A stretch of 64,000 nt of DNA from Glycomyces artemisiae (GCF_003002955.1 NZ_PVTJ01000013.1:87861-151860); one strand, 5' to 3'. Counted from the first letter of the stretch, positions 16,715 to 24,605 are shown. Numbers and translations are program-made. The notes: generated from the sequence alone by a model not told the origin.

Positions 16715-16729
16715 CTTTCATTTAGAAAG
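16715..16729. promoter_or_regulatory. Probable HxlR operator
   Basis: CTTTC-ATTTA-GAAAG in the divergent gap between the HxlR gene and the QorB-like gene; a further TACTTTCG half-like copy lies at 16696-16703. The patch is strongly AT-rich, as a shared promoter would be. Confidence 0.6.
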
Positions 16730-16767
16730 TGAAATGATCGTCGCAACCGACATTGAAGGAGCAGCAC

Positions 16768-17628
16768 ATGTACGTCGTGACCGGTGCCACCGGCAAGTTC
16801 GGGACCCTCGCGGTCGAGGGCCTCGTCAACCAGGTCCCCGTGGAGCAGATCGCCGTCGTCGTCCGCGACCCGGCCAAGGCCGCCCGCTTCGGCGAGCTGG
16901 GCGTGGAGGTCCGCAAGGGCGACTACAGCGACCCCGCCTCGCTCGCGGACGCGTTCCGCGAGGGGGACCGGGTCCTCTTCGTCTCCGGCAGCGAGGTCGG
17001 GCAGCGGGTGCCGCAGCACAAGGCGGTCATCGACGCCGCGAAGGCCGCGGGCGTGGCGCTCCTGGCGTACACGAGCGTCCTCGGCGGCCCGGCCGCCGAC
17101 TTCGAGCTGGCCCGCGAGCACCAGATCACCGAGCGGTACCTCATCGACTCCGGCGTCCCGTACGCGCTGCTGCGCAACGGCTGGTACCACGAGGTCTACA
17201 CCGAGGCGCTCGGCCAGTCCGTGGCGAACGGCGGCCTGCTCACCAGCGCCGCCGAGGGCTCGCGCGTCGCGTCCGCCGCGCGCGCGGACTACGCGGCGGC
17301 CGGGGTCGCGGTGCTCACCGGCGAGGGCCACGAGGGCGCCGAGTACGAGCTGAGCGGCGACGAGGCCTGGTCCTTCGAGGAGTTCGCGGCCGAGGTCTCG
17401 CGCGTGATCGGCAAGGACTTCCCGGTCAACCGCGTCACGCCCGAGGCACACCGTGGCATCCTCGAAAGCGTGGGCCTGCCGCCGACGCTCGCCCCGGTCA
17501 TCGCCGGCATCGACGACGCCATCTCGCGCGGCCTCCTCGCCGGCACCAGCGGCGACCTGTCCCGCCTCATCGGCCGCCCGACCACGCCGATCGCCGACGC
17601 CATCGCCCAGAGCGCGAAGAACCTGTAG
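16768..17628 (+). CDS. NmrA/QorB-like NAD(P)H quinone oxidoreductase
   Basis: 286 residues, an atypical SDR. MYVVTGATGKFGTLAVEGLV is the GxxGxxG dinucleotide site; VVRDPAKAARFGELGVEVRKGDYSDPASLADAF and LLFVSGSEVG-like segments follow the QorB/Qor2 pattern, with LLRNGWYHEVY in the middle where NmrA-like proteins carry LRPG. The start is the ATG at 16768 with GAAGGAG before it, not the in-frame ATG 15 bases earlier that overlaps that site. Paired with a redox-sensing HxlR regulator, so the likely role is quinone reduction and detoxification in the cytoplasm. Confidence 0.85.
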   Translation: MYVVTGATGKFGTLAVEGLVNQVPVEQIAVVVRDPAKAARFGELGVEVRKGDYSDPASLADAFREGDRVLFVSGSEVGQRVPQHKAVIDAAKAAGVALLAYTSVLGGPAADFELAREHQITERYLIDSGVPYALLRNGWYHEVYTEALGQSVANGGLLTSAAEGSRVASAARADYAAAGVAVLTGEGHEGAEYELSGDEAWSFEEFAAEVSRVIGKDFPVNRVTPEAHRGILESVGLPPTLAPVIAGIDDAISRGLLAGTSGDLSRLIGRPTTPIADAIAQSAKNL

Positions 17629-17649
17629 CGCAACCGAAGACAGGAGAAA

Positions 17650-17681
17650 AGCGGCCCGCAGACCGATGTCTGCGGGCCGCT
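17650..17681. terminator. Bidirectional hairpin terminator
   Basis: Perfect 13-bp stem AGCGGCCCGCAGA with loop CCGATG, preceded by AAAA on the plus strand, between convergent genes ending at 17628 and 17721. A good intrinsic terminator for the minus-strand gene. Confidence 0.8.
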
Positions 17682-17720
17682 CCGCCGTCCGGTACCGGGA
17701 AGTGCCGTCCCGGCCGGGGG

Positions 17721-18533
17721 CTAGCGGAAGGCGTCGGCGTGCTCGCGGGCCCAGTCGTCGAAGGTCCTCGCGGGTCGGCCGGTGAGGCGCTCGATCGTGT
17801 CGGAGGCGCGCAGCGTCCACTCGGGCGGGTCGGCGCGCCAGCCCATGACGTAGTCGATGGCGCCCTCGTCGTAGCCGAGGGCCTGCATCCGCAGGCGTCC
17901 CTGGTCCTCGTCGAGCGCGGTGAAGCGGATGTCGCGGCCGCTCGCGATGGCGATCGACGCGACCTGGTCGGGCACCGTCACGACCCCGGGCCCGGTGAGC
18001 GGGATCCGCCGCCCCGCAAGGTCGTCGGTGGTCAGGGCGAGGGCGGCGACGGCCGCGATGTCGGCCTCGTGGACCGGCGCGTGCCCGATGTGGGCGAACG
18101 GCTCGCTGACGGCGCCGTGCTCGCGGATCTCCTCGGCCCACGTGAGCGCGTTCGACATGAACTCGCCGGGCTGGAGCTCCACCGGGTTCAACGCCGCAAA
18201 CGCCTCCTCGACCGGCCCGCGGTACCCGTTCCACAGCAGCGACACCCGCCTCACCCCGGCCGCGAGCGCGGCCGACGCGAGCTGCGCGCTGTGCGGCACG
18301 GTCTCGTTCTTCGGCCCGAACGTCGTCATCAGGTGCAGCCCGGTCGCCCCGTCGAGCGCCCGCTCCATCCCCACGAGGTCCGTGAAGTCGCCCGCGACCG
18401 CCTCGACGCCCGCGGGGAACCGCGCCTTCGCCGGGTCGCGCGTGAGCGCCCGCACCGGATGCCCGGCCGCGGCCAGCCGCTCGACCAGGTGGCGGCCGAC
18501 ATTGCCCGTCGCACCGGTGACCAGGATGGTCAT
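17721..18533 (-). CDS. NmrA-like NAD(P)-binding oxidoreductase
   Basis: 270 residues. MTILVTGATGNVGRHLVERLAAAGHPVRALTRDP is the nucleotide-binding start, with GVEAVAGDFTDLVGMERAL after it and a C-terminal ERLTGRPARTFDDWAREHADAF that recurs in the paralogue at 32836. The ATG at 18533 has GAGGAG directly upstream, which rules out the longer frame. The family includes NAD(P)H azoreductases and NmrA-type redox sensors. Unlike the other two NmrA-like genes here it has no HxlR gene beside it. Function by homology only. Confidence 0.85.
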   Translation of the reverse strand: MTILVTGATGNVGRHLVERLAAAGHPVRALTRDPAKARFPAGVEAVAGDFTDLVGMERALDGATGLHLMTTFGPKNETVPHSAQLASAALAAGVRRVSLLWNGYRGPVEEAFAALNPVELQPGEFMSNALTWAEEIREHGAVSEPFAHIGHAPVHEADIAAVAALALTTDDLAGRRIPLTGPGVVTVPDQVASIAIASGRDIRFTALDEDQGRLRMQALGYDEGAIDYVMGWRADPPEWTLRASDTIERLTGRPARTFDDWAREHADAFR

Positions 18534-18656
18534 GTTCTCCTCCTCGGGTCCGCTCGGACCGGTCGGTCCGCGCCCGCCCAAGGCTAGGAACGGGACCGGC
18601 GCCCGCCATCGGTCCCGCGTCCCGGTTCCCCCTGCACCGCAGGTCCTAAGACCCCG

Positions 18657-19487
18657 CTACTCGCCCTTCCACCACACCTCGAAGTCGTCGAAGACGTGCT
18701 CGCCGGGCGCGCCGTGGAGCGCCTTGACGACCCGCTGGAGCTCGCGGAGCTGCGCGACGGTCATCGGCAGCGGCGCCTCGTCGGGCTGGTAGGTCCACCC
18801 GCGCGGATAGGAGGCGCCTGGGCGCGTGGACATCTCGACGTGGCAGCCGAGCAGGTGCGACACCGGGTGCGCCTCGCACCACGCCACCAGCTTGTCCACT
18901 GTGTTCTCGAACGCCTCCCAGTCCTGCACGTACAGGCGGCCCGGGTAGAACGTGTCGCCGGTGAGCAGCACGCGGGTCGCCCGGTCGTAGAAGACGGTGG
19001 CCGAGCGGTGGTGGCCGGGCCCGGGGATGACGTCGACGGTGCGGCCGCCGAGGTCGAGCTCCCGCGGGGTGAGCGGCCAGTCGTCGAAGCCGTAGTGCGC
19101 GACGACCTCGTCGAGGTCCGGGCCGACGACGGTGGTGCGCTCGCGGTCCGCGAACTGGGCGTCGGCGGCCTTGTGGTCGCCGTGCCCGTGCGTGTGGGCC
19201 ACGACCAGCCCGTAATCGGGGTTCGGGTTCTCGGTCAGGAAGGCGTCGATGAGCGTGTCGACGGTGCGGCGCAAGGGGAAGTAGACGGCCTCGGGGGTCG
19301 CGCCGGTGTCGACGAGGAGCGCCCGGTCGTTCCCGAAGAGCAGGAACATGAACGGGGCCTCGAAGTTGACGGACATGTTCTGCCGCATGATGACCGTGCG
19401 GGGCTCGGCGGCGTGGATCTGGATCTCGGGAGCGGGGTCGTGCTTGGCCGAGGGCCAGCCCGCGTGCCAGTCGACGTTCAGGTTCAA
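18657..19487 (-). CDS. Metallo-beta-lactamase-fold hydrolase
   Basis: 276 residues from the TTG at 19487. The zinc-binding signature is VAHTHGHGDHKAAD (HxHxDH variant HGHGDH); further ligands are in PGPGHHRSATVFYD and LLTGDTFYPG and the histidine of LLGCHVEMS. This is the glyoxalase-II-like branch, substrate unknown, cytoplasmic. The start is doubtful: a textbook GGAGG at 19514-19510 sits exactly 7 bases before an in-frame ATC at 19502, five codons upstream of the TTG, while the TTG itself has no site. Either ATC initiates or a conventional start was lost. It is divergent from an MFS exporter. Confidence 0.85.
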   Translation of the reverse strand: MNLNVDWHAGWPSAKHDPAPEIQIHAAEPRTVIMRQNMSVNFEAPFMFLLFGNDRALLVDTGATPEAVYFPLRRTVDTLIDAFLTENPNPDYGLVVAHTHGHGDHKAADAQFADRERTTVVGPDLDEVVAHYGFDDWPLTPRELDLGGRTVDVIPGPGHHRSATVFYDRATRVLLTGDTFYPGRLYVQDWEAFENTVDKLVAWCEAHPVSHLLGCHVEMSTRPGASYPRGWTYQPDEAPLPMTVAQLRELQRVVKALHGAPGEHVFDDFEVWWKGE

Positions 19488-19713
19488 CGGTGAATCGCTG
19501 ATGGCGGTGCCTCCTTCTGCGGTGCACCGAGCCTACGACGGCCCTGCTCAGCGCGGCGCGCACATTCCGGCCTCGATGCGTACTGAGTGAGTTTTTGAGA
19601 TGGTTGGACAAACCACTGGACTAATTACCGGCGGCGGGGAATACTGGGCGGCGGCGCCCCGGGGACACCTCGTCTCGTCCCCGGGGTCGCGCACCCGCCC
19701 CGGAAGGAATCCC

Positions 19714-20904
19714 GTGCCGACCACCACCGCCCCGGCCCGCCCGGCCCACCGCGAGACCAAGCGCCGCCGCGTCCTCGCCCTCGGCGCGCTCGCCTTGGGC
19801 GCCTTCGGCATCGGCCTCACCGAGTTCGTCGTGGTCGGCCTCCTCGGGCCGCTCGGCGAGGACCTCCACGTCTCGATCTCCACCGCCGGCCTCCTCGTCA
19901 CCGGCTACGCCGCCTCGGTCGCGATCGGCGCCCCGATCATGACCGCGATCGGCGCGAACCTGCCCCGCAAGACGATGCTCGTGATCCTCATGGCCCTGTT
20001 CATCGCCGGGAACGTGCTCGCCGCCGTCGCGGTCACCTACGGCCAGCTCATGACCGGACGCGTCGTCTCGGCGCTGTGCCACGGTGCGTTCATGGGCATC
20101 GGCCCGATCATGGCCGCGAGCCTCGTCGCGCCCGAGAAGCGCTCGCGCGCCATCGCGCTCATGATGACCGGCCTGACGCTCGCCAACGTCGTCGGCGTGC
20201 CCTTCGGCACCGCCCTCGGCCAGCAGCTCGGCTGGCGCGCCGCGTTCTGGGCGATCGTCGCCATCGGCGCCGCGTCGCTCGCCGCGATCCTCCTGTTCGT
20301 ACCCGCGCGCGCGAACGACAAGGGGGAGGGCCTGCGCGGCGAGCTCGCGGTCTTCCGCCGCCCGCAGGTGTGGCTGGTCCTGACGATCACGATGCTCGGC
20401 TGGGGCGCCGCCTATGCCGCGATCACCTTCCTGGAGCCGCTGCTCACCCGCGTCTCCGGCTTCGAAACCTCTACGGTCCCTTGGCTGATGCTCCTGTTCG
20501 GCGTGGGCCTCACCGCCGGGAACCTCCTCGGCGGGCGGCTCGCGGACCGCGCCGTCATGCCTGCCCTCTACGGCACGCTCGCCGCCGCCACGGCCGCCCT
20601 TGTCGTCTTCGCGTTCGCGGTCCACTCGCCGGTCCCGGCCGCGATCATGGTCTTCGTCCTCGGCGCCGCCGGGTTCGCGATGGTCCCGGTCCTCCAGACC
20701 CGCGTCCTCGACGCCGCCGCGGGCGCCCCCTCGCTCGCCTCCTCGGTCAACGCCGCCGCCTTCAACGTCGGCATCGCCCTCTCCGCCTGGTTCGGCGGCC
20801 TCGCCATCGACGCCCACTGGGGACTCACCGCCCCGATCTGGATCGGCGTCGCGATGGGCGCCGCCGCCCTCGCCGTCACGGTGGCGGCCTCGCGGAGGAC
20901 ATGA
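19714..20904 (+). CDS. MFS transporter (DHA1 drug/sugar efflux type)
   Basis: 396 residues with 12 predicted membrane helices, beginning after a basic stretch (RETKRRRVLALG) with LGAFGIGLTEFVVVGLL, which matches the DHA1 family signature of AraJ/YdhP-like exporters. The cytoplasmic loop 2-3 motif is degenerate (IGANLPRKTML). I chose the GTG at 19714 because GGAAGGAAT lies 5 bases upstream; the in-frame ATG at 19600 would cross the promoter region. Proton-coupled efflux of drugs or small metabolites is inferred. It is divergent from the metallo-hydrolase gene, so both may serve one detoxification pathway. Confidence 0.87.
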   Translation: MPTTTAPARPAHRETKRRRVLALGALALGAFGIGLTEFVVVGLLGPLGEDLHVSISTAGLLVTGYAASVAIGAPIMTAIGANLPRKTMLVILMALFIAGNVLAAVAVTYGQLMTGRVVSALCHGAFMGIGPIMAASLVAPEKRSRAIALMMTGLTLANVVGVPFGTALGQQLGWRAAFWAIVAIGAASLAAILLFVPARANDKGEGLRGELAVFRRPQVWLVLTITMLGWGAAYAAITFLEPLLTRVSGFETSTVPWLMLLFGVGLTAGNLLGGRLADRAVMPALYGTLAAATAALVVFAFAVHSPVPAAIMVFVLGAAGFAMVPVLQTRVLDAAAGAPSLASSVNAAAFNVGIALSAWFGGLAIDAHWGLTAPIWIGVAMGAAALAVTVAASRRT

Positions 20905-20933
20905 AACGTCGGCTCCGAGGCGTGCGCCCAGAG

Positions 20934-21230
20934 TTAAGCCGATGCGTGGGGGTCGGGACTGCTCCCGGTCGGGTCGTCGCGCGTGGTGTCGGAATCGGGG
21001 GCTTCCGGTTCGTCAGCCCACCAGTCCCATTCGAGCACGCCGACGTCCGAGCCCGGCGGGAAGCGGACCGAGAACAGGCTCCGCTTGTCCCGCTGGTCGA
21101 TGTCGGCGGGAACTTCGACGCCCCGAGCGCGGGCGTACTCATACAGGTCCGGGTCCGGCATCGCCTCGTCCATGTACTTGCTCACCAGCTCCGCCATCAG
21201 CTCCGGGTCCCGCGTGACCGCCCGTCCCAT
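20934..21230 (-). CDS. Small acidic protein overlapping the deaminase toxin gene; probable immunity protein
   Basis: 98 residues, soluble and acidic, with LMAELVSKYMDEAMPDPDLYEYARARGVEVPADI and FSVRFPPGSDVGVLEWDWW, then a Asp/Pro/Ser-rich tail. The ATG at 21230 is 9 bases from AGGAG; an ATG at 21239 directly abuts that site. The gene starts inside the 3' end of the deaminase gene in another frame, a 92-base overlap, so the two are translationally coupled. A small acidic gene immediately after a polymorphic toxin is the usual immunity position. I recognise no known immunity family. It ends with TAA, unusual here, 29 bp from the MFS gene. Confidence 0.6.
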   Translation of the reverse strand: MGRAVTRDPELMAELVSKYMDEAMPDPDLYEYARARGVEVPADIDQRDKRSLFSVRFPPGSDVGVLEWDWWADEPEAPDSDTTRDDPTGSSPDPHASA

Positions 21231-21954
21231 CGATCGCATCTCCTGTTCCGTTGATCCGCTTGAATACTCGCGAGCCGTCGTCGTTCACAGCCCAGATGTT
21301 GAGCACGCTTCCCTCGGGCAGGAACGCGTGGGTGTTCTCCTTGCAGCCTCGCCCGAGATTGTCGCAGGGTTCGGCGTTGAGGTAGAGCGTCGTCTCCCGC
21401 ATCCGCTCACGGTGCATCGCCGCGGCCACTTCGCCCTCGATATGCCCGCGGTTCGGTGTCGTATTCCGGTAGCGCTCGCGCACACTCGCAGGCGGAAACG
21501 GGGATGAGCCAGGCGGGCGCGCCCGCAGTACACGGTCTGAGTGCGGCGCGCCATCCTCGCGATAGAGCCTTCCCTCTGCGGTGCCCGCCTCGCTGTACCG
21601 ACGCAGGCCCGCGAGCTTGGTCGCGTGGAACTTGCGGGGATTGAACGCCGCCGCGACGGGCAGTTGTCCGCCTCCATCGTGCTGGCCTGGCGCCGAGTCG
21701 TTGCCCTGCCCGATGTAGTCGGCGTACTCCTTCAACAGGTCGAAGCCCGCGCCGATCGCGGCGACCGCTTCGGCGAGCTGGCCTTGCGCCTCAACCAGCG
21801 ATGCGAGACCGATGTGCGCATCGTCGTCGGCGGAGTCCGCGAGCACCGCTTGCAGCGCCGCGTACACGTCGGCTAGCTGGTTCTCAGCCCCGCGGGCCTC
21901 TGCTGCCGCCGCATCGGCCGTGTCCAATGCCGCCTGTAGACCGGTCGATGCCAT
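21139..21954 (-). CDS. Polymorphic toxin with C-terminal SCP1.201-like (DddA-related) deaminase domain
   Basis: 271 residues. The N-terminal 90 residues are an all-helical, Ala-rich segment (LVEAQGQLAEAVAAIGAGFDLLKEYADY) resembling WXG/LXG-type delivery regions but without a WxG. A linker leads to a deaminase domain from about residue 105. Its zinc site is clear: GHIEGEV gives H171 and catalytic E173, and PCDNLGRGC gives C197 and C204, followed by FLPEGSVLNIW. This is the SCP1.201 pattern, the family of the DNA cytosine deaminase DddA. Predicted to deaminate nucleic acid in competitor cells. No signal peptide, so export probably needs a specialised machine such as ESX. GAGG precedes the ATG. 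Confidence 0.82.
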   Translation of the reverse strand: MASTGLQAALDTADAAAAEARGAENQLADVYAALQAVLADSADDDAHIGLASLVEAQGQLAEAVAAIGAGFDLLKEYADYIGQGNDSAPGQHDGGGQLPVAAAFNPRKFHATKLAGLRRYSEAGTAEGRLYREDGAPHSDRVLRARPPGSSPFPPASVRERYRNTTPNRGHIEGEVAAAMHRERMRETTLYLNAEPCDNLGRGCKENTHAFLPEGSVLNIWAVNDDGSRVFKRINGTGDAIDGTGGHAGPGADGGAGEQVHGRGDAGPGPV

Positions 21955-22076
21955 GGGGGTACCTCACCGTAGGGGAGCGACAGCGTACGGAACTCGTTGG
22001 CGGAGTGCAAGTCCCGCGCCGCCGCTCACCGGATCGCCTGGTGACATCGCGCGGCGGAGCCACGCCTACAGCAGGA

Positions 22077-22108
22077 GGCCGGCCGATCTCCACCAAGATC
22101 GGCCGGCC
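22077..22108. terminator. Hairpin terminator
   Basis: Perfect 13-bp stem GGCCGGCCGATCT with loop CCACCA, 60 bp beyond the stop of the small gene at 22168 (minus strand), separating it from the toxin gene. Confidence 0.7.
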
Positions 22109-22167
22109 CTGGAAGCCCGGTGGCCCGCCCGAGGTTCAGTCGCCGGGCCGCCGGGCGGCTTTGGGGG

Positions 22168-22491
22168 TTAAGCGGTGTCGGGTTCGGCGATGAGCGCTCG
22201 GCACTGTTCGAGGATCCAGGGGCACCACGGGTCGCGGCGCCAGGCGGTCGCCCACTCGGGGACGTCCTCGGGGTCGTCGGTGAAGCGGCAGCACTCGCGG
22301 GCTCCGGCGCCGTCGTCGACGTCCAGGAGGTAGTCGATGATCTTGGGCGTGCGGCCCGGCTGCGAGCCGAGGGAGTAGAGCGTGAAGACCGCTGGGCCGC
22401 GCCGGAAGTCGCCGAGATAGCCGTCGACGCCGGGCTTGCCGTCGGAGCGGAAGTTGTACGGGTCCTTGTCGGGGCGCACGCCGTTACCCAT
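22168..22491 (-). CDS. Orphan small protein
   Basis: 107 residues, soluble, with three clustered aromatic/cysteine motifs (GARECCRFTDD, WATAWRRDPWCPWILEQCRALI). I do not recognise a family. It starts inside the last codons of the upstream small gene (8-base overlap) with GAGG 7 bases before the ATG, so the pair is co-translated. It ends with TAA, rare for this genome. The location next to a deaminase toxin and an Scr1/DUF397 pair suggests an accessory, conflict-related role such as immunity, which is inference from position only. Confidence 0.6.
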   Translation of the reverse strand: MGNGVRPDKDPYNFRSDGKPGVDGYLGDFRRGPAVFTLYSLGSQPGRTPKIIDYLLDVDDGAGARECCRFTDDPEDVPEWATAWRRDPWCPWILEQCRALIAEPDTA

Positions 22492-22810
22492 TGCAGTACC
22501 TCGTCTTTGCCGGGTTCGGGAGGCTCCCGTTGTGGAAGACCTGGAATGCGGCGGAACGCGCCCACTCGCGCCACTCCGCCGAACGGCTGCGCCACTCGTC
22601 TCCCCAAGTGGCGTGGAGGTTCTGCGAGGTGAGGCCGGAGACGATCAGGACCAGGTCGGCCCGGTTGTCGTCGGCGCACACCTGGAACGAGTCGGGTGCG
22701 TCGGCGCTTGAGGCGTAGACGGTGTAGCGGTGCGCACCGTCGCTGAATCTCCCGCGCTCCAGCGGGTCCGGTGCCGGCGCGGTTCTCGGGCGAGTACTCG
22801 GATACGACAT
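22484..22810 (-). CDS. Orphan small protein, first gene of a two-gene unit
   Basis: 108 residues from the ATG at 22810, which has GGAGG 5 bases upstream. Two upstream in-frame ATGs (22846, 22822) lack such a site. Contains HRYTVYASSADAPDSFQVCADD, a VLIVSGLT strand and WGDEWRSRSAEWREWARSAAFQVF. No signal or membrane segment and no family I can name. It overlaps the next gene by 8 bases. The short unit lies between the Scr1 regulator (divergent) and the toxin. Confidence 0.58.
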   Translation of the reverse strand: MSYPSTRPRTAPAPDPLERGRFSDGAHRYTVYASSADAPDSFQVCADDNRADLVLIVSGLTSQNLHATWGDEWRSRSAEWREWARSAAFQVFHNGSLPNPAKTRYCNG

Positions 22811-23156
22811 CGCTTCCTCCATTAGAGATTGTCGGATTCCCGACACTTCCGGTGCCGGGGAACCGCATTCGGTCGCTGGGAGGCACGGCCCCCCGGTCTT
22901 CCACCACTCGCGGGATCGGTCACCAAAACCGCGATGAGACCACCATAGGACATGTTTTGGCTGGTCAACGGCTATGTCACCCTTGAAGTTTCAGAGTTCA
23001 ACTATGGGGTTCCATGGTGGGTGTTCAATTTCGGGACACCGAAATGGAACCCCGTTGCGGGGCCCCGAAACTGCGACGAGTCGTGATGAATCTCGTTGGG
23101 AGTCTTTGTGCGATCATCGCTACTACCGGTGATTCGCGCAGCATAGGGAGGCCGCG
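22811..23156. other. 346-bp AT-richer intergenic region with nested palindromes
   Basis: Between the orphan pair (minus) and the Scr1-type regulator (plus). No convincing gene. It contains an outer perfect 10-bp inverted repeat, GGGGTTCCAT at 23006-23015 and ATGGAACCCC at 23044-23053, that encloses the left part of a second perfect repeat, ATTTCGG-GACA-CCGAAAT, at 23028-23045. The two share two bases and would compete as stems. AGGGAGG at 23144-23150 is the regulator's ribosome site. Likely holds divergent promoters and operator sites. Confidence 0.6.
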
Positions 23157-24020
23157 ATGGCAGGAACGGTCCTGAACCAGAGGTTGGCACGGTCATATCT
23201 GTTCGCAGAGGTAAACACCATCGCAGAAGCGGCCGGATGGACCCCGAACCAATTTGCCAAGGTGATGGGCAAGAGCGGCAACACGATCCGAGCCTGGCTG
23301 GACAGAACCCGTCTCCCCGACCTCGGGAACCTGTCTCTCATCTGCGATCGTGGTGGGGTCGACGATGATCGCAAGCAGTTCATTCTCCATGTTGGCCAGC
23401 AACTTCTATCTGGCTCGGAGCTGATTTCAAATCTGGACCAGCGGAACATCTTCCTGGTGGAGAGCGCGGAGCGGACCTACGGGACCATTGCGAAGTGGAA
23501 TCCAGTTCTGCTTCCGGGTCTGGCTCAGACCGAAACGGTCCACATGAAGCTGATGCTCGGGCCGATGGAGGCTCCGGCGGAGAAGATTGTGACCTGGAAG
23601 CGGAAGGAGCGTCGAGCGGCGGCCTTCTTCGCCCGGATGACTCAGCCTGATCCTCCGACTGCCGAGCTCTTTGTGCCGGCTAGTGCACTTCGGGACCTGG
23701 ATCTGCTCACTTCGACTGAGAAGGCGGAGCAAGTCGAGCGGTTGCTATGGATTGATTCGCTTCCGACATGCGAGGTCTTGGTTGTCAGCCCACCCCACCT
23801 AGCGGCGTATTCGTTCGAGATGTTCATCGGGAGGGGACTGCCCTCAGCGGGGCCGAATTTCGTGCATGTGGAAACGCTCGACCAGAGCCGCCACGTGGTC
23901 GATCCGGAGATTCTTGCCTTGTATGATCAGACCCGCAGCCTCCTGCGGGCTGATGCGCAAGGGATTGGAAGGTTTCTCGATGGTGGAGTACACCAGTTGG
24001 CGGAAGAGCAACCGGAGTAG
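23157..24020 (+). CDS. Scr1-family (DUF5753) helix-turn-helix regulator
   Basis: 287 residues. An N-terminal XRE-like helix-turn-helix (FAEVNTIAEAAGWTPNQFAKVMGKSGNTIRAWLDRTRLPD) is followed by the long DUF5753 region: a block around ERTYGTIAKWNPVLLPGLAQTE, RKERRAAAFFARMTQPDPP, ALRDLDLLTSTEKAEQVERLL and a C-terminal segment with LYDQTRSLLRADA. These Streptomyces-type regulators (WhiJ/Scr1 group) control development or stress responses and pair with DUF397 proteins in a toxin-antitoxin-like unit. Here the DUF397 gene begins inside its last 41 bases. The codon use is less GC-biased than in neighbouring blocks, suggesting transfer. Confidence 0.88.
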   Translation: MAGTVLNQRLARSYLFAEVNTIAEAAGWTPNQFAKVMGKSGNTIRAWLDRTRLPDLGNLSLICDRGGVDDDRKQFILHVGQQLLSGSELISNLDQRNIFLVESAERTYGTIAKWNPVLLPGLAQTETVHMKLMLGPMEAPAEKIVTWKRKERRAAAFFARMTQPDPPTAELFVPASALRDLDLLTSTEKAEQVERLLWIDSLPTCEVLVVSPPHLAAYSFEMFIGRGLPSAGPNFVHVETLDQSRHVVDPEILALYDQTRSLLRADAQGIGRFLDGGVHQLAEEQPE

Positions 24021-24231
24021 CGACTCGGGCCAGACGAACTGTGTCGAGTGCCGCCAGACCTGGCGGAAGAGTTCCCGGAGCAACAACACTTCCAACTCTG
24101 ACTGTGTTGAGGCCCGGAACACGGCCGCCGGATTCCAGGTGCGGGACTCCAAGCTCGGGCATGACTCCCCGGTCTTCGACCTCGGCGCTGCCGACTTCAC
24201 GAGCCTGCTCCGGGCCACGGGCCGCAGCTAA
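23980..24231 (+). CDS. DUF397 protein with a duplicated N-terminal motif
   Basis: 83 residues from the ATG at 23980, preceded by GGAAGG, overlapping the Scr1-type gene by 41 bases. DUF397 normally has one WRKSSRS...CVE start. This copy has two in tandem: SWRKSNRSSDSGQTNCVE and TWRKSSRSNNTSNSDCVE, exactly 21 residues apart. The rest is normal: NTAAGFQVRDSKLGHDSPVFDLGAADFTSLL. DUF397 partners are small proteins that antagonise or modulate the regulator. The extra half-module should alter the N-terminal strand; whether it folds is unknown. Confidence 0.85.
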   Translation: MVEYTSWRKSNRSSDSGQTNCVECRQTWRKSSRSNNTSNSDCVEARNTAAGFQVRDSKLGHDSPVFDLGAADFTSLLRATGRS

Positions 24232-24249
24232 GGCCCCCAGATTCGAACG

Positions 24250-24272
24250 GCCCCCGCGCTTCGCGCGGGGGC
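24250..24272. terminator. Intrinsic terminator
   Basis: 10-bp stem GCCCCCGCGC with loop TTC, followed by ATTTTC on the plus strand. Terminates the DUF397 gene (stop 24231) and, read on the other strand, the arsR gene (stop 24277). Confidence 0.8.
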
Positions 24273-24276
24273 ATTT

Positions 24277-24585
24277 TCAGTCTCCGAGGGCGAGGACCTG
24301 CTCTAGGAGCGGCTTCACGCGGTCGTCGGCTGCGACGTAGTAGACGAAGGTGCCTTCCCGACGCGTGGTGACCAGGCCCGCGAGGCGGAGCTTCGCGAGG
24401 TGCTGGCTGACGGCGGTGGGGCGGGCGCCGGTGAGGTCGGCGAGGCAGGCGACGTTCTCCTCGCCCTGGAGCAGCGCCCACATGAGCTTGAGGCGGGTCG
24501 GGTCGGCCAGGATGCGCAGCGCGTCGGCGGCGGCCTTGACCTGGTCGTCGTCGGGCATGGTGAAGTTCGGCAGGCCCTCGTGCAT
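24277..24585 (-). CDS. ArsR/SmtB family metal-responsive repressor
   Basis: 102 residues, single winged helix: ADALRILADPTRLKLMWALLQGEENVACLADLTGARPTAVSQHLAKLRLAGLVTTRREGTFVYYV. The recognition helix PTAVSQHLAKLR is typical of the NmtR/KmtR/CmtR side of the family. A cysteine sits in the alpha3 segment (VACLADL), and His/Asp residues at the N-terminus (MHEGLPNFTMPDDD) and C-terminus could complete a Ni/Co-type site. It is divergent, 48 bp away, from a P1B-4 metal exporter, which it should repress. The true start is the ATG at 24585; the much longer open frame upstream is an artefact. Confidence 0.88.
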   Translation of the reverse strand: MHEGLPNFTMPDDDQVKAAADALRILADPTRLKLMWALLQGEENVACLADLTGARPTAVSQHLAKLRLAGLVTTRREGTFVYYVAADDRVKPLLEQVLALGD

Positions 24586-24605
24586 GTGGTCGAGCCTACC
24601 CGATC

